The notes under the pieces are model-generated. The model did not search any database. It was given only the letters and a program-made list of their open reading frames with translations, and was not told where the DNA came from. This document shows positions 1-7,865 of a stretch of 36,344 nucleotides of DNA, in pieces. This stretch comes from Gammaproteobacteria bacterium (lineage in GTDB: Bacteria > Pseudomonadota > Gammaproteobacteria > Pseudomonadales > Azotimanducaceae). The stretch is from NCBI GenBank assembly GCA_028821125.1, contig JAPPHD010000160.1, forward strand, positions 1-36,344, in the 5' to 3' direction. Numbering within the stretch: the first letter of the stretch is position 1; each line of letters opens with the position of its first letter. Both the position numbers and the translations under genes were made by a program.

Positions 1-27
1 CGTAACCCGTTGATACAAAAGAACTTG

Positions 28-276
28 TCAAAATCGTTGGTAAACTTGGGTTAAGGTCGCTAGCTCGGGTTCCCGATCAAGGGCCACACCAATGTGGCCC
101 AGCATGGCATCGGATTCCAGACCGCGAAGCGCGTTTCCGAGGGCCAACGACACGGCCACGCCGTCCTGCACCAGTCGAGGGGCGTGCAGGCGCTTCTGCA
201 GCCCCTTGCCACGGCAATCCGCGCGGGTCTCGACGCCTTGCAGGGCAGGTTCGAGAAGGCCTTCCACCACGTTCAT
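28..276 (-). CDS. Hypothetical protein, 82 aa
   Basis: I do not recognise this protein. The frame runs from an ATG to a TGA and its codons have the G/C-rich third positions typical of real genes in this window. The overlapping frames on either strand read as arginine- and proline-rich shadows. No clear Shine-Dalgarno sequence precedes the ATG, and no domain, signal peptide or membrane segment is apparent. It is divergent from the toxin-antitoxin pair starting at 331. It may be the remnant of a larger gene or a small orphan. Whether it is a gene at all is uncertain. Confidence 0.3.
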   Translation of the reverse strand: MNVVEGLLEPALQGVETRADCRGKGLQKRLHAPRLVQDGVAVSLALGNALRGLESDAMLGHIGVALDREPELATLTQVYQRF

Positions 277-284
277 GATGAGTC

Positions 285-314
285 TTGGTATTACTGAATT
301 GTCGATGTGATAAT
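285..314 (+). promoter_or_regulatory. Candidate promoter/operator of the RHH-PIN operon
   Basis: TTGGTA (285-290) and GATAAT (309-314) are separated by 18 bases, with a TG two bases further upstream. The spaced inverted halves GTATTA (288-293) and TAATAC (311-316) overlap the promoter. RHH antitoxins usually bind such repeats to autorepress. The RBS ggagg (321-325) follows directly. Motif match only. Confidence 0.35.
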
Positions 315-330
315 ACGGTCGGAGGCATCC

Positions 331-570
331 ATGAATACGATTTCACTGAAAGTCCCCCAGACTCTCGCTATCCGGCTGGAGCAGGCCGCGCGACAACGAG
401 GCATAAGCAAGTCTGCGGTGATACGTGATGCCCTGGAGGGTTACCTGCAGGCGGAGACGGTCGTAAACCCGGCTTCCGCCCTGTCCCGGGCAGCGGATCT
501 GGCAGGCGTGCTTTCCGGCCCGGAAGACTTGTCCGTCAACCCGGACTACCTGCGAAACTTTGGCCGGTGA
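331..570 (+). CDS. Ribbon-helix-helix (CopG/Arc-type) antitoxin
   Basis: This is a small DNA-binding antitoxin, 79 aa. The N-terminus (MNTISLKVPQTLAIRLEQAA) is the beta strand and first helix of the RHH fold, followed by the helix RGISKSAVIRDALEGYL. The remaining C-terminal half would wrap and inhibit the toxin. I chose the ATG at 331 because ggagg lies six bases upstream; a GTG 24 bases earlier has no such signal. The stop overlaps the toxin start in a GTGA tetranucleotide, the usual translational coupling of type II modules. The family binds its own promoter, and inverted half-sites are visible just upstream. The call as RHH antitoxin is firm; the subfamily is not. Confidence 0.85.
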   Translation: MNTISLKVPQTLAIRLEQAARQRGISKSAVIRDALEGYLQAETVVNPASALSRAADLAGVLSGPEDLSVNPDYLRNFGR

Positions 571-1001
571 TACACCAGGCCATCCTGGATGCCGGCCCAC
601 TCGTTGCCCTGTTGAACCGCCGTGACCGGCATCACCGGTGGGCAACGGATCAATGGGCTCAGGTTTCCCCGCCATTCATTTCCTGCGAAGCCGTCCTGGC
701 CGAAGCCTGCCATCTGGTCCGAAACCTGCCCGGCGGTCAGGCAGCGGTACTCGAACTGGTACGGCGAGGCATCCTGGACCTGTCGTTTCGCCTGGCAGAC
801 GAAGCGGACCACGTCTTCCGGCTGATGAGCAAGTACCATGACGTTCCAATCTCGCTGGCCGACGCATGCCTTGTCCGATTGGCCGAGCGCCACGACGAAG
901 GAGTTGTCATGACCCTGGACAACGACTTCTCCGTCTATCGGAAACACGGCCGGAAGGCGATTGCCGCATTGACGCCCACTGCAGGCAACACCCGAAGATA
1001 G
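567..1001 (+). CDS. PIN-domain toxin (VapC-like ribonuclease)
   Basis: This 144-aa PIN-domain protein is expected to be a Mg-dependent endoribonuclease held inactive by the RHH antitoxin encoded just upstream. The start is GTG inside the antitoxin stop (GTGA overlap). Acidic residues lie where the fold needs them: D8 in ILDAGPLVAL, E46 in the EAVLAEAC helix, D99 in LADACLVRLAE, and D118/D120 in TLDNDF. The length is normal for VapC. Targets (tRNA, rRNA or mRNA) cannot be read from sequence. It is the last gene of a two-gene unit; the next gene begins 145 bases later with its own leader. Confidence 0.85.
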   Translation: MIHQAILDAGPLVALLNRRDRHHRWATDQWAQVSPPFISCEAVLAEACHLVRNLPGGQAAVLELVRRGILDLSFRLADEADHVFRLMSKYHDVPISLADACLVRLAERHDEGVVMTLDNDFSVYRKHGRKAIAALTPTAGNTRR

Positions 1002-1100
1002 CCTGAAAGACGTTCGACGTGGAGATCGGCTTTGGGCTCACTGTCGCCGGTAGGGAGAATCCCGGCGCCATCGTCATTATTCTTGGTAATCTCTCCGCTG

Positions 1101-1132
1101 CGGGAATCGGGATTCCCGGGAGGAATCGGGAT
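1101..1132 (+). promoter_or_regulatory. Short palindrome and direct repeat upstream of the TonB receptor
   Basis: CGGGAATC (1101-1108) and GATTCCCG (1111-1118) form an 8-bp inverted repeat with a 2-base centre. The 11-mer ggaatcgggat occurs at 1103-1113 and again at 1122-1132. This lies 15-46 bases before the receptor ATG, so it may be an operator or a leader hairpin. No regulator gene is nearby to support either. Confidence 0.3.
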
Positions 1133-1146
1133 CAAGGGAGGAAAAG

Positions 1147-3282
1147 ATGAGTTCTAGGGGTCTATTTGCCGGATTCCGGTTCGGCACGGGTTGCATGGTT
1201 GCGGCGGTCATGGCGTTGCCGGGCCTTTCAGTATTGTCCGTCGGGTCGCACGCACAGGCGCTGGAACTCGAGGAAATCCTGGTCACGGCCCAGCGGCGCG
1301 ACGAAGACAGGCAGGACGTGATCGCCTCGCTGACCGCGCTGGAGGGGCAGGCCCTGGTCGACAGCGCCATACAGGACGTTACCGACCTGCCGCTGTACGT
1401 GCCCGGCCTGATCATCAGCCAGATCGCGGCCAGCCAGATCTCGCTGCGGGGCATTTCCACCCAGGCGCAGAGCGTCGGCGGCGACCCCGGCGTTGCCACC
1501 TACAAGGACGACATCTACCTCTCCCGGCCGGGTATGGCCTATGTCAGCTTCTTCGACACCGAACGCGTGGAGGTGCTGCGCGGGCCCCAGGGCACCCTGT
1601 ACGGCCGCAACACCACCGGCGGCGTTCTGCACATCATTTCCAGGAAGCCCGAGGAGGAACTCGGCGGCTACCTGATCGGCCAGTACGGCCGGTTCGACAA
1701 GCGGCGTTTCGAGGGCGCCGTCAACATTCCGATGTCAGACGAGTTCGCGATCCGGGCCGCCGGCCTCTACCACAAGCGCGACGGCTACCTGACGAACCTC
1801 TACGACGGCAAGAAAGTCATGGACGCCGACGAGTACGCGATTCGCCTCACGGGCCAGTGGACGGGCGAGAACGCCACGGCCGTGCTGCAGTACGAGCACA
1901 CCCAGACCGACAGCGTGATCGATCCGTTCAAGGCGTTGACCCCGGGCCTCGCCAACTTTGCCTTTGGCGGCTACAGCCCGATCGACGAGTGGGACGAAGT
2001 CAACCAGAACTATCCCCTGGTGGACGACAAGACCCTGCATGCCGTCACCCTGCGCATCGACTGGGACCTGAGCGAGCAGGTCACGCTCACATCGATCACT
2101 GGCTGGCGGGACTTCGAGGTTTTCGAACTCAACGACCTGGACGACACCCAGGTGGAACTGGCCTCGTATTACGGCGACATGTATGCCGAGACGTTCCAGC
2201 AGGAATTTCAGCTCAACTACACCAACGACCGCCTGACGCTGATCTCGGGGGCCTTTTTCTGGTGGGAGGAAGCGGAGCAGCAACTCGACTTTCCGTTCTT
2301 CCCGCCCGGCGTGCTGCATTCGCAACCGTACGTCGACACCTTCTCGTGGGCCGTCTTCGGCCAGGGTACCTACAGCCTCACCGACGATTGGCGATTGACG
2401 GTGGGCCTGCGCTATACCGACGACAAGAAGGACTTCACCAACGAACACGGGTACGTTCCGTTTGTCCCGCTTGCCTTCCAGGACGTCACCGGCAACTACG
2501 ATGCGGTCACCGGCCGCGTGGCCCTGGAGTACGACCTGAACGACGACGTGCTCGTCTGGGCCTCCGTCTCCAGGGGCTACAAGGGCGGCGGTTTCAACGG
2601 CGCCGGCATCGCGCCGCCGTTCGACTCGGAATACCTCATGGCCTACGAAGCGGGCATCAATGCCACCTTCGCCGACAACCGGGTGGAGGTGAACCTGACC
2701 GGGTTCTATTCCGACTACACCGACATGCAGGTGCAGCGCATCGTCAGCATCGGTTCGGTTATCGACAATGCCGGGGAGGCGTCCGGCGGGGGCGCGGAAC
2801 TCGAACTGCGGGCGCTGCTCAGCGAAACGGTGAGCCTGAACATTGGCATCTCCGTGGCCGACATGAAATTCGATTCTTTCCTCTCAGCGGACCCCGTCGA
2901 ACCGGCTGCGGGCATCAAGGAACTCGGCGGCAACGACCTGCCCCGGGTTGCCCCGTTCACCGGATCGGGCAGCCTGAACCTGGCCCAGCCGCTCGCCAAC
3001 GGCGGCACGTTCAACGCCAGTTTCGAGGTACAGCACCAGGGTCGCATCTACTTCGACCAGTTCAACCGCGAGATCAACTCCCAGAAGGGATTCACGGTGA
3101 TCAACGCGCGGGTCGGATACGACAGCCCGGATGAGGTCTGGTACGTGGCCGCTTACGGCAAGAACCTGACGGACGAGGAATACACGGAGAGCCGTTTCGA
3201 GATCGCCGAACTCGGCGGAACGGTCTTCGGAGTCCTCGGGCCGCCGATCGAATACGGGGTGGAGGTCGGCTACAACTTCTGA
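1147..3282 (+). CDS. TonB-dependent outer-membrane receptor
   Basis: This 711-aa receptor should carry out active uptake of a scarce substrate across the outer membrane using TonB/ExbBD energy. A signal peptide (about residues 1-38, ending SHAQA) is followed by a TonB-box-like LEEILVTAQRR, then a plug domain (about 52-165) with the hallmarks VPGLIISQ, ISLRGI and RVEVLRGPQGTLYGRNTTGG. The rest is a 22-strand-type barrel ending in the outer-membrane terminal phenylalanine (EVGYNF). The RBS ggagg lies just before the ATG. This subfamily, common in sphingomonads and marine gammaproteobacteria, often serves catabolic operons. Here it precedes an amidase/Rieske operon by 122 bases, so it probably imports that operon's substrate. 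The ligand is unknown. Confidence 0.95.
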   Translation: MSSRGLFAGFRFGTGCMVAAVMALPGLSVLSVGSHAQALELEEILVTAQRRDEDRQDVIASLTALEGQALVDSAIQDVTDLPLYVPGLIISQIAASQISLRGISTQAQSVGGDPGVATYKDDIYLSRPGMAYVSFFDTERVEVLRGPQGTLYGRNTTGGVLHIISRKPEEELGGYLIGQYGRFDKRRFEGAVNIPMSDEFAIRAAGLYHKRDGYLTNLYDGKKVMDADEYAIRLTGQWTGENATAVLQYEHTQTDSVIDPFKALTPGLANFAFGGYSPIDEWDEVNQNYPLVDDKTLHAVTLRIDWDLSEQVTLTSITGWRDFEVFELNDLDDTQVELASYYGDMYAETFQQEFQLNYTNDRLTLISGAFFWWEEAEQQLDFPFFPPGVLHSQPYVDTFSWAVFGQGTYSLTDDWRLTVGLRYTDDKKDFTNEHGYVPFVPLAFQDVTGNYDAVTGRVALEYDLNDDVLVWASVSRGYKGGGFNGAGIAPPFDSEYLMAYEAGINATFADNRVEVNLTGFYSDYTDMQVQRIVSIGSVIDNAGEASGGGAELELRALLSETVSLNIGISVADMKFDSFLSADPVEPAAGIKELGGNDLPRVAPFTGSGSLNLAQPLANGGTFNASFEVQHQGRIYFDQFNREINSQKGFTVINARVGYDSPDEVWYVAAYGKNLTDEEYTESRFEIAELGGTVFGVLGPPIEYGVEVGYNF

Positions 3283-3404
3283 CCGGATGAGCAACGGGAA
3301 AGCGTACGCGATCCGGGTCCGTTCAAGGGGCGGATGAAGTGACCGGCGCCATCGTTCGGTGTCCCCGGCTGCCGGTCCCGGACGGCTGAGCCTGGGCGGG
3401 CCTC

Positions 3405-3734
3405 ATGTCGAACAGGGATTTACCGAAGCCGTTCGAGGACCTCGAGCCTTTCATCGGCTGGGCCTTGCCCGATGAAGTGAGCCGCGGCCGCAGGCGGGCG
3501 TCGAGCCCCATGGCCGATATACAGGCGTTTTACGATGCCCTGTTGCCGCGCATGGAAGAGGTGCTGGGTTACCTGAACGCGCATCCCTTGAAGGAGCTGT
3601 CTCCCGAGGCGGAGCGGCTGAAGAACATGGTGCTTTCCCTGGCGGAAATCGGCCCCGCGGTGGAGTTCTACGGGGAGCCCTCGGTCATCGACGGTTTCCC
3701 GACGGAACGCTTCCTGCCGGTGGCGGTTGACTGA
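3405..3734 (+). CDS. Conserved small protein of the amidase operon, unknown function
   Basis: This 109-aa soluble protein has no signal peptide, membrane segment or motif that I recognise. The middle (about residues 38-80) is predicted helical, and the C-terminal third has a run of conserved-looking residues (EFYGEPSVIDGFPTERF). The stop codon overlaps the ATG of the amidase (TGATG), so the two are translationally coupled. A small helical protein before an amidase-signature enzyme recalls GatC before GatA and AtzG before AtzE, where the small subunit stabilises the amidase. That is an analogy from position and size, not from visible homology. Gene reality is well supported by codon use and tight packing. 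Confidence 0.75.
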   Translation: MSNRDLPKPFEDLEPFIGWALPDEVSRGRRRASSPMADIQAFYDALLPRMEEVLGYLNAHPLKELSPEAERLKNMVLSLAEIGPAVEFYGEPSVIDGFPTERFLPVAVD

Positions 3735-5242
3735 TGGCCGTCACGGCGCCCACCGCGGAGGAGTTGCGCGCTGCCGCCAAACGCCTCGGATTGCCGGTAA
3801 ACGAGGAGGAACTGACCACCTTCGCCATGCTCTCGGAGGGCGTCAGCGGATTCTTCCAGCGCGTCGATCAACTCGATGAACCGCCTCCCGCGCCGAAATA
3901 CCCGCGCTCGGGCGGGCACCGGCCGTCGGCGGATGAAGACCCGCTCAATGCCTGGTACTGGAAATGCTCGATTCAGGGAGCGCCCTCCGGTCCCCTGCAC
4001 GGCAGGCGCGTGGCCATCAAGGACAACGTCTGTGTGGCGGGCATGCCCATGATGAACGGCAGTGCGGTGCTCGACGGATTCGTACCGGAGGCGGACGCGA
4101 CCGTCGTCGAACGCATTCTCGACGCCGGTGGCGAGATTGCCGGCAAGGCGGTCTGCGAGAGCTTCTGCCTGTCCGGCGGCAGCCATACCGCCGATACCGG
4201 GCCCACCCACAATCCGCACCGGCACGGCTGGTCGTCCGGCGGTTCGTCGAGCGGCAGTGCCGCGCTGGTGGCCGGTGGCGAAGTGGACATGGCCATCGGC
4301 GCCGACCAGGCGGGGTCGATCCGGGTGCCCGCTTCCTGGTGCGGCATCTTTGGGCTGAAACCAACCTTCGGCCTGGTGCCGTACACCGGCGCCGCCCTCC
4401 TGGAATACACGATCGATCATCTGGGCCCGATGACGAAGACCGTGGCGGATGCGGCCCTGCTGCTCGATGTGATCGCCGGACCGGACGGCAGCGACGGCCG
4501 GCAGGCGGGAGCCCGGGTGGGCAACTACGCAGAGGCGCTGACCGGGCAGGTGGACGACCTGCGAATCGGCGTCGTGCAGGAGGCGTTCGGCTGGCCGGGG
4601 ATGTCCGCCACCGAGGTCGATGACGCGGTGCGGGTGGCTGCCGGACAGTTCGAGTCATTGGGCGCCAGCGTCGTCGATGCGTCCCTGCCCTTTCACCGCG
4701 ACGGGCTGCCGGTCTACATGGGCCTCGGTCTCGAAGGCGTCAGCAAGGTCATGGCCTCAAGCGGAGGAGTGGGCTCCAGTTGGCTTGGAATGTACCCGAC
4801 GGATCTGATGCAGGCGTTGACCCGGGGCATGCACGACCGTGCTGACCGGATGGCTCCCGGGGTGAAGTTCATTCTGCTGCTTGGCCAGCACATGCAGGAA
4901 ACATACGGGGGCCTCTACTACGCGAAGTCCCAGAATCTCCGGCAGGGCCTGACGCGGGGTTACGACTCCGCTTTCGCGGACTACGACCTGCTGCTCATGC
5001 CCACCACGCCGATGCAGGCGCAACCGCTGCCGGCCGAGGATGCGCCGATGATCGAGAAGATCGCAAAGTCCATGGAACAGGTGGCGAACACCTGCCCGTT
5101 CAATATGACGGGCCATCCCGCCATGAACGTTCCCTGCGGCGAGTTCGACGGCCTCCCCATCGGCATGGAACTAATCGGCCGCCACTGGGAAGAGGCGACG
5201 CTGTTGCGGGCGGCGCATGCTTTCGAGCAGGCAACGGATTGA
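3734..5242 (+). CDS. Amidase-signature family amidase
   Basis: This 502-aa hydrolase should cleave a carboxamide or related C-N bond to release ammonia or an amine. The Ser-cisSer-Lys triad is visible: K96 in RRVAIKDNV, cis-Ser S171 in GWSSGGSSSGSAALVAGG, and nucleophile S195 in GADQAGSIRVPASWCG. The 24-residue spacing between the serines equals that of fatty acid amide hydrolase. About 60 residues precede the core, a longer N-terminus than the minimal family. It is coupled to the small protein upstream and followed 13 bases later by the aminohydrolase. Known relatives include GatA, AtzE, indoleacetamide hydrolase and mandelamide hydrolase. The substrate is not determinable here, but the context suggests a catabolic role. 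Confidence 0.93.
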   Translation: MAVTAPTAEELRAAAKRLGLPVNEEELTTFAMLSEGVSGFFQRVDQLDEPPPAPKYPRSGGHRPSADEDPLNAWYWKCSIQGAPSGPLHGRRVAIKDNVCVAGMPMMNGSAVLDGFVPEADATVVERILDAGGEIAGKAVCESFCLSGGSHTADTGPTHNPHRHGWSSGGSSSGSAALVAGGEVDMAIGADQAGSIRVPASWCGIFGLKPTFGLVPYTGAALLEYTIDHLGPMTKTVADAALLLDVIAGPDGSDGRQAGARVGNYAEALTGQVDDLRIGVVQEAFGWPGMSATEVDDAVRVAAGQFESLGASVVDASLPFHRDGLPVYMGLGLEGVSKVMASSGGVGSSWLGMYPTDLMQALTRGMHDRADRMAPGVKFILLLGQHMQETYGGLYYAKSQNLRQGLTRGYDSAFADYDLLLMPTTPMQAQPLPAEDAPMIEKIAKSMEQVANTCPFNMTGHPAMNVPCGEFDGLPIGMELIGRHWEEATLLRAAHAFEQATD

Positions 5243-5255
5243 GGAGGCCGGAAAG

Positions 5256-6638
5256 ATGCGCGAAATCGACATTCTTATCGACCGGGGGACGCTGGTTACC
5301 ATGGACCCGGACCGCCGTATCGTGACCGACGGGTTCATAGCCGTCGATGACGGACGAATACTCGAAGTAGGCAAGAGCGCCGATCTCGACGGCAGGTACC
5401 GGCCAAGAAAAACCATCGCCGCGACGGACCGGGTCGTGCTTCCCGGCTTCATCAACGGCGACAGCCACGTCACGGGCATGCTCTACCGGTGTTTCGTGCC
5501 CGACGACGTGAACTCCTACGCGATGATCTACGAGTGGGTGTTTCCGATGTACGAGGGCTTCACCGCCGAAGACGAGTACCACGCCACAAGGCTCAGTTGC
5601 CTGGAGATGCTGCGCACCGGCACCACCACCTTCGCCGAGGGCGGCAGCGCCGACGACGTGGAAAGCGTGGCGCGCGCGGTGGACGAAACCGGCATGCGTG
5701 CCGTGCTCGGCCGCTGGTGCATGGACCTCGTGCCGGGCGACAGCAAATTCTCGATGAACACCGAACAGGCACTGCAGGATATCGCCCGGCACCTGGACAA
5801 GTTTGCCGCGCTGGACCATCCGCGAGTCGCCTTTCACCCGATGCTGCTCGGTATCGGCACCGCTTCCGACGAACTCATTCTGGGCGCCCTGGCAATGGCC
5901 GATGACCATGGGGCGACCATGAGCATGCACCGCAACGAGGACGAAGCCGAGGTCATGCAGAGCGTCGAGGCCGTCGGCAGCAAGCCGGTGGAGCACCTGG
6001 AGAACATCGGTGCGCTCAGGAGCAACCTGAGGCTGCGCCACATGGCCCTGACCAGCCCCGAAGAGATCGCGGCGCTCGCCAGGCACGATGTCAAGGTCAT
6101 CGCCGACCTGACTTCCTACCTGCGGCTTGCCTACGGCATCACCCGCCACGGCAGTTTCCCGGAAATGCTGAGCGAAGGCATCTGCGTCTCGCTGGGCATG
6201 GATGGCGCCACCTCCTCGGACTTTCTCGACATGGGGCGGGCCATGCACATCGCCGCTTCCCTGTTCAAGGACTGCCGCATGGACGGCAACCTGATCCCAG
6301 CCGAACAGGCCCTGGAAATGGCGACCGTAAACGGAGCGAGGTCCCTGGGGCTGGAGGATCAGCTCGGGTCGCTGGAGCCGGGCAAGAAAGCCGACATCGT
6401 CCTGTTCGACCGGCAGCGCCCGGAATGGGTGCCCATGTGGGATCCGGTCAGCACGCTGGTCTGGTCGGCGGACGGCAAGAGCGTCGACACGGTGATCGTG
6501 GACGGGGAAATGGTGCTGGAGGGCGGCGAGTTCGTATCCCTGGACGAAGCGGAAGCGCTTTCCCAGGCGGCGGCCCAGGCAAAGGCCTGCAACGAACGGA
6601 TCGGATTGCCGTTCAAATCCCGCTGGCCGGTGGTCTGA
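5256..6638 (+). CDS. Amidohydrolase-superfamily aminohydrolase (AtzA/TrzA/SsnA type)
   Basis: This 460-aa cytosolic metal hydrolase would deaminate or dehalogenate an N-heterocycle or similar compound. The start is the ATG at 5256, preceded by gaggagg with good spacing. The layout is a beta-sandwich N-terminus, a TIM barrel, and a C-terminal sandwich with the typical LGSLEPGKKADIVLFD. Metal or catalytic positions seen are H71, H225 and E228 (MHRNEDEAE), H262 (RHMAL) and D316 (LGMDGATSSD). The first metal histidine of the usual HxH (in the family motif PGFxNxHxH) is replaced by aspartate: the sequence reads PGFINGDSH, with D69. The enzyme may use an altered metal site or be a divergent subgroup. 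It lies between the amidase and the Rieske oxygenase, three bases from the latter. Confidence 0.9.
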   Translation: MREIDILIDRGTLVTMDPDRRIVTDGFIAVDDGRILEVGKSADLDGRYRPRKTIAATDRVVLPGFINGDSHVTGMLYRCFVPDDVNSYAMIYEWVFPMYEGFTAEDEYHATRLSCLEMLRTGTTTFAEGGSADDVESVARAVDETGMRAVLGRWCMDLVPGDSKFSMNTEQALQDIARHLDKFAALDHPRVAFHPMLLGIGTASDELILGALAMADDHGATMSMHRNEDEAEVMQSVEAVGSKPVEHLENIGALRSNLRLRHMALTSPEEIAALARHDVKVIADLTSYLRLAYGITRHGSFPEMLSEGICVSLGMDGATSSDFLDMGRAMHIAASLFKDCRMDGNLIPAEQALEMATVNGARSLGLEDQLGSLEPGKKADIVLFDRQRPEWVPMWDPVSTLVWSADGKSVDTVIVDGEMVLEGGEFVSLDEAEALSQAAAQAKACNERIGLPFKSRWPVV

Positions 6639-6641
6639 CCC

Positions 6642-7853
6642 ATGAGTGCCTCGACCGGCATACGGCAATGGGCGCTGAAGTATCCCGATCTGGGCACGGG
6701 ACCCGTTCCGGTGGAGCCCTGCCTTTCTTCCGACTATTACGAGAACGAACGGGAAAGGATTTTCCGGCGCGTGTGGCTAAACGTCGCGCGGGAAGACGAG
6801 ATACCGGCGGCGGGCGATTACATCGTCTGCAACATCGAAGTCATCGGTAGCTCGATCCTGATCGTTCGTGGCAGGGACGGTCGCATCAGGGCCTTTCACA
6901 ACGTCTGTTCCCACAGGGGCAACAAGGTCGCCACGGACTCCAGGGGCCAGTGCCGGACCTTTGTCTGCGGGTTTCATGGCTGGGCCTATGACCTTGAAGG
7001 CGCCCTTTCTCATGTTCCCGACGAGGAGAACTTCTTCGGCCTGGACAGGGCGGCGTGCGGGCTGAAGCCCGTTGCTGCCGGAACCTGGGAAGGATTCGTT
7101 TTCATCAACCTGAACCCCGAACCGGAGCAACCGCTCGATGCGTTCATCGGCGAATGGGGCGAGGCGCTCGAGGGCTATCCGTTCGACGCCATGGCATTGC
7201 GGCACCACTACCGGGCCGAGATCAAGGTCAACTGGAAGGTCGCCATGGATGCCTTCCAGGAAGCCTGGCATGCGCGGTTCGTGCACAAGCGTTCCGGCGG
7301 CGCGGCTTACGCGAGCAGGGAGAACCCCTACATACACGCCCTGGAGTTCAAGCTCTTTCCCCTGCACCGCATGATGTCGGTGCCGGGCAACCCTGAATTC
7401 ACGCCAACGCCGCTGCAGGGCGTCGCCCACCGCTTCGGAAGCTCCTACATCAAGATGGAGGAGTACGAGACGCGCTTGCCGAAGGGAGTCAATCCGCAGC
7501 GCAGCCCCCTGTGGATGTTCGACTCGAACTACGTATTCCCGAACTTTTCCCTGTTCGTGTTCGGGGACATGTTCTTCACCTACCATTTCTGGCCCCTGGC
7601 AGTGGACCGGACCCTGTGGGAGACGAAGACCTACTACCCGGAGCCGGGGAACGCCGGCGAACTGTTCAGCCAGGAGTACGCCAAGTGCGCGCTGCGCGAC
7701 ACCTGGCTGGAAGACCTGAGCACGCTGGAGAACATTCAGGCCGCCATCTCGTCGGGCACCATCGACCATTTCATCCTGCAGGATCAGGAAATCCTCGTCC
7801 GCCATTCCCACAAGGTCATAGCCGATCATGTGGAACAGCCGGCCGCGCGTTGA
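6642..7853 (+). CDS. Rieske non-heme iron oxygenase, alpha (catalytic) subunit
   Basis: This 403-aa ring-hydroxylating or demethylating oxygenase has an N-terminal Rieske [2Fe-2S] domain with C89-x-H91 (CSHRG) and C109-x-x-H112 (CGFHGW). The C-terminal catalytic domain has the mononuclear-iron histidines H210 and H215 in NWKVAMDAFQEAWHARFVH, with E207 at the electron-bridging position where naphthalene dioxygenase has Asp. No ferredoxin, reductase or beta subunit is encoded nearby, so electrons must come from partners elsewhere. The ATG is three bases after the aminohydrolase stop, and the second amidohydrolase starts 12 bases downstream. The substrate is probably aromatic or heterocyclic and delivered by the upstream enzymes, as an inference from operon order. 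Confidence 0.94.
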   Translation: MSASTGIRQWALKYPDLGTGPVPVEPCLSSDYYENERERIFRRVWLNVAREDEIPAAGDYIVCNIEVIGSSILIVRGRDGRIRAFHNVCSHRGNKVATDSRGQCRTFVCGFHGWAYDLEGALSHVPDEENFFGLDRAACGLKPVAAGTWEGFVFINLNPEPEQPLDAFIGEWGEALEGYPFDAMALRHHYRAEIKVNWKVAMDAFQEAWHARFVHKRSGGAAYASRENPYIHALEFKLFPLHRMMSVPGNPEFTPTPLQGVAHRFGSSYIKMEEYETRLPKGVNPQRSPLWMFDSNYVFPNFSLFVFGDMFFTYHFWPLAVDRTLWETKTYYPEPGNAGELFSQEYAKCALRDTWLEDLSTLENIQAAISSGTIDHFILQDQEILVRHSHKVIADHVEQPAAR

Positions 7854-7865
7854 AGGAGGCACGAG

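Noticed and set aside
1191-3134. Long arginine/proline-rich open frame within the TonB receptor gene
   Set aside because: It is the +2 frame of a GC-rich gene; the amino-acid composition is that of a shadow and the receptor frame has full family motifs.
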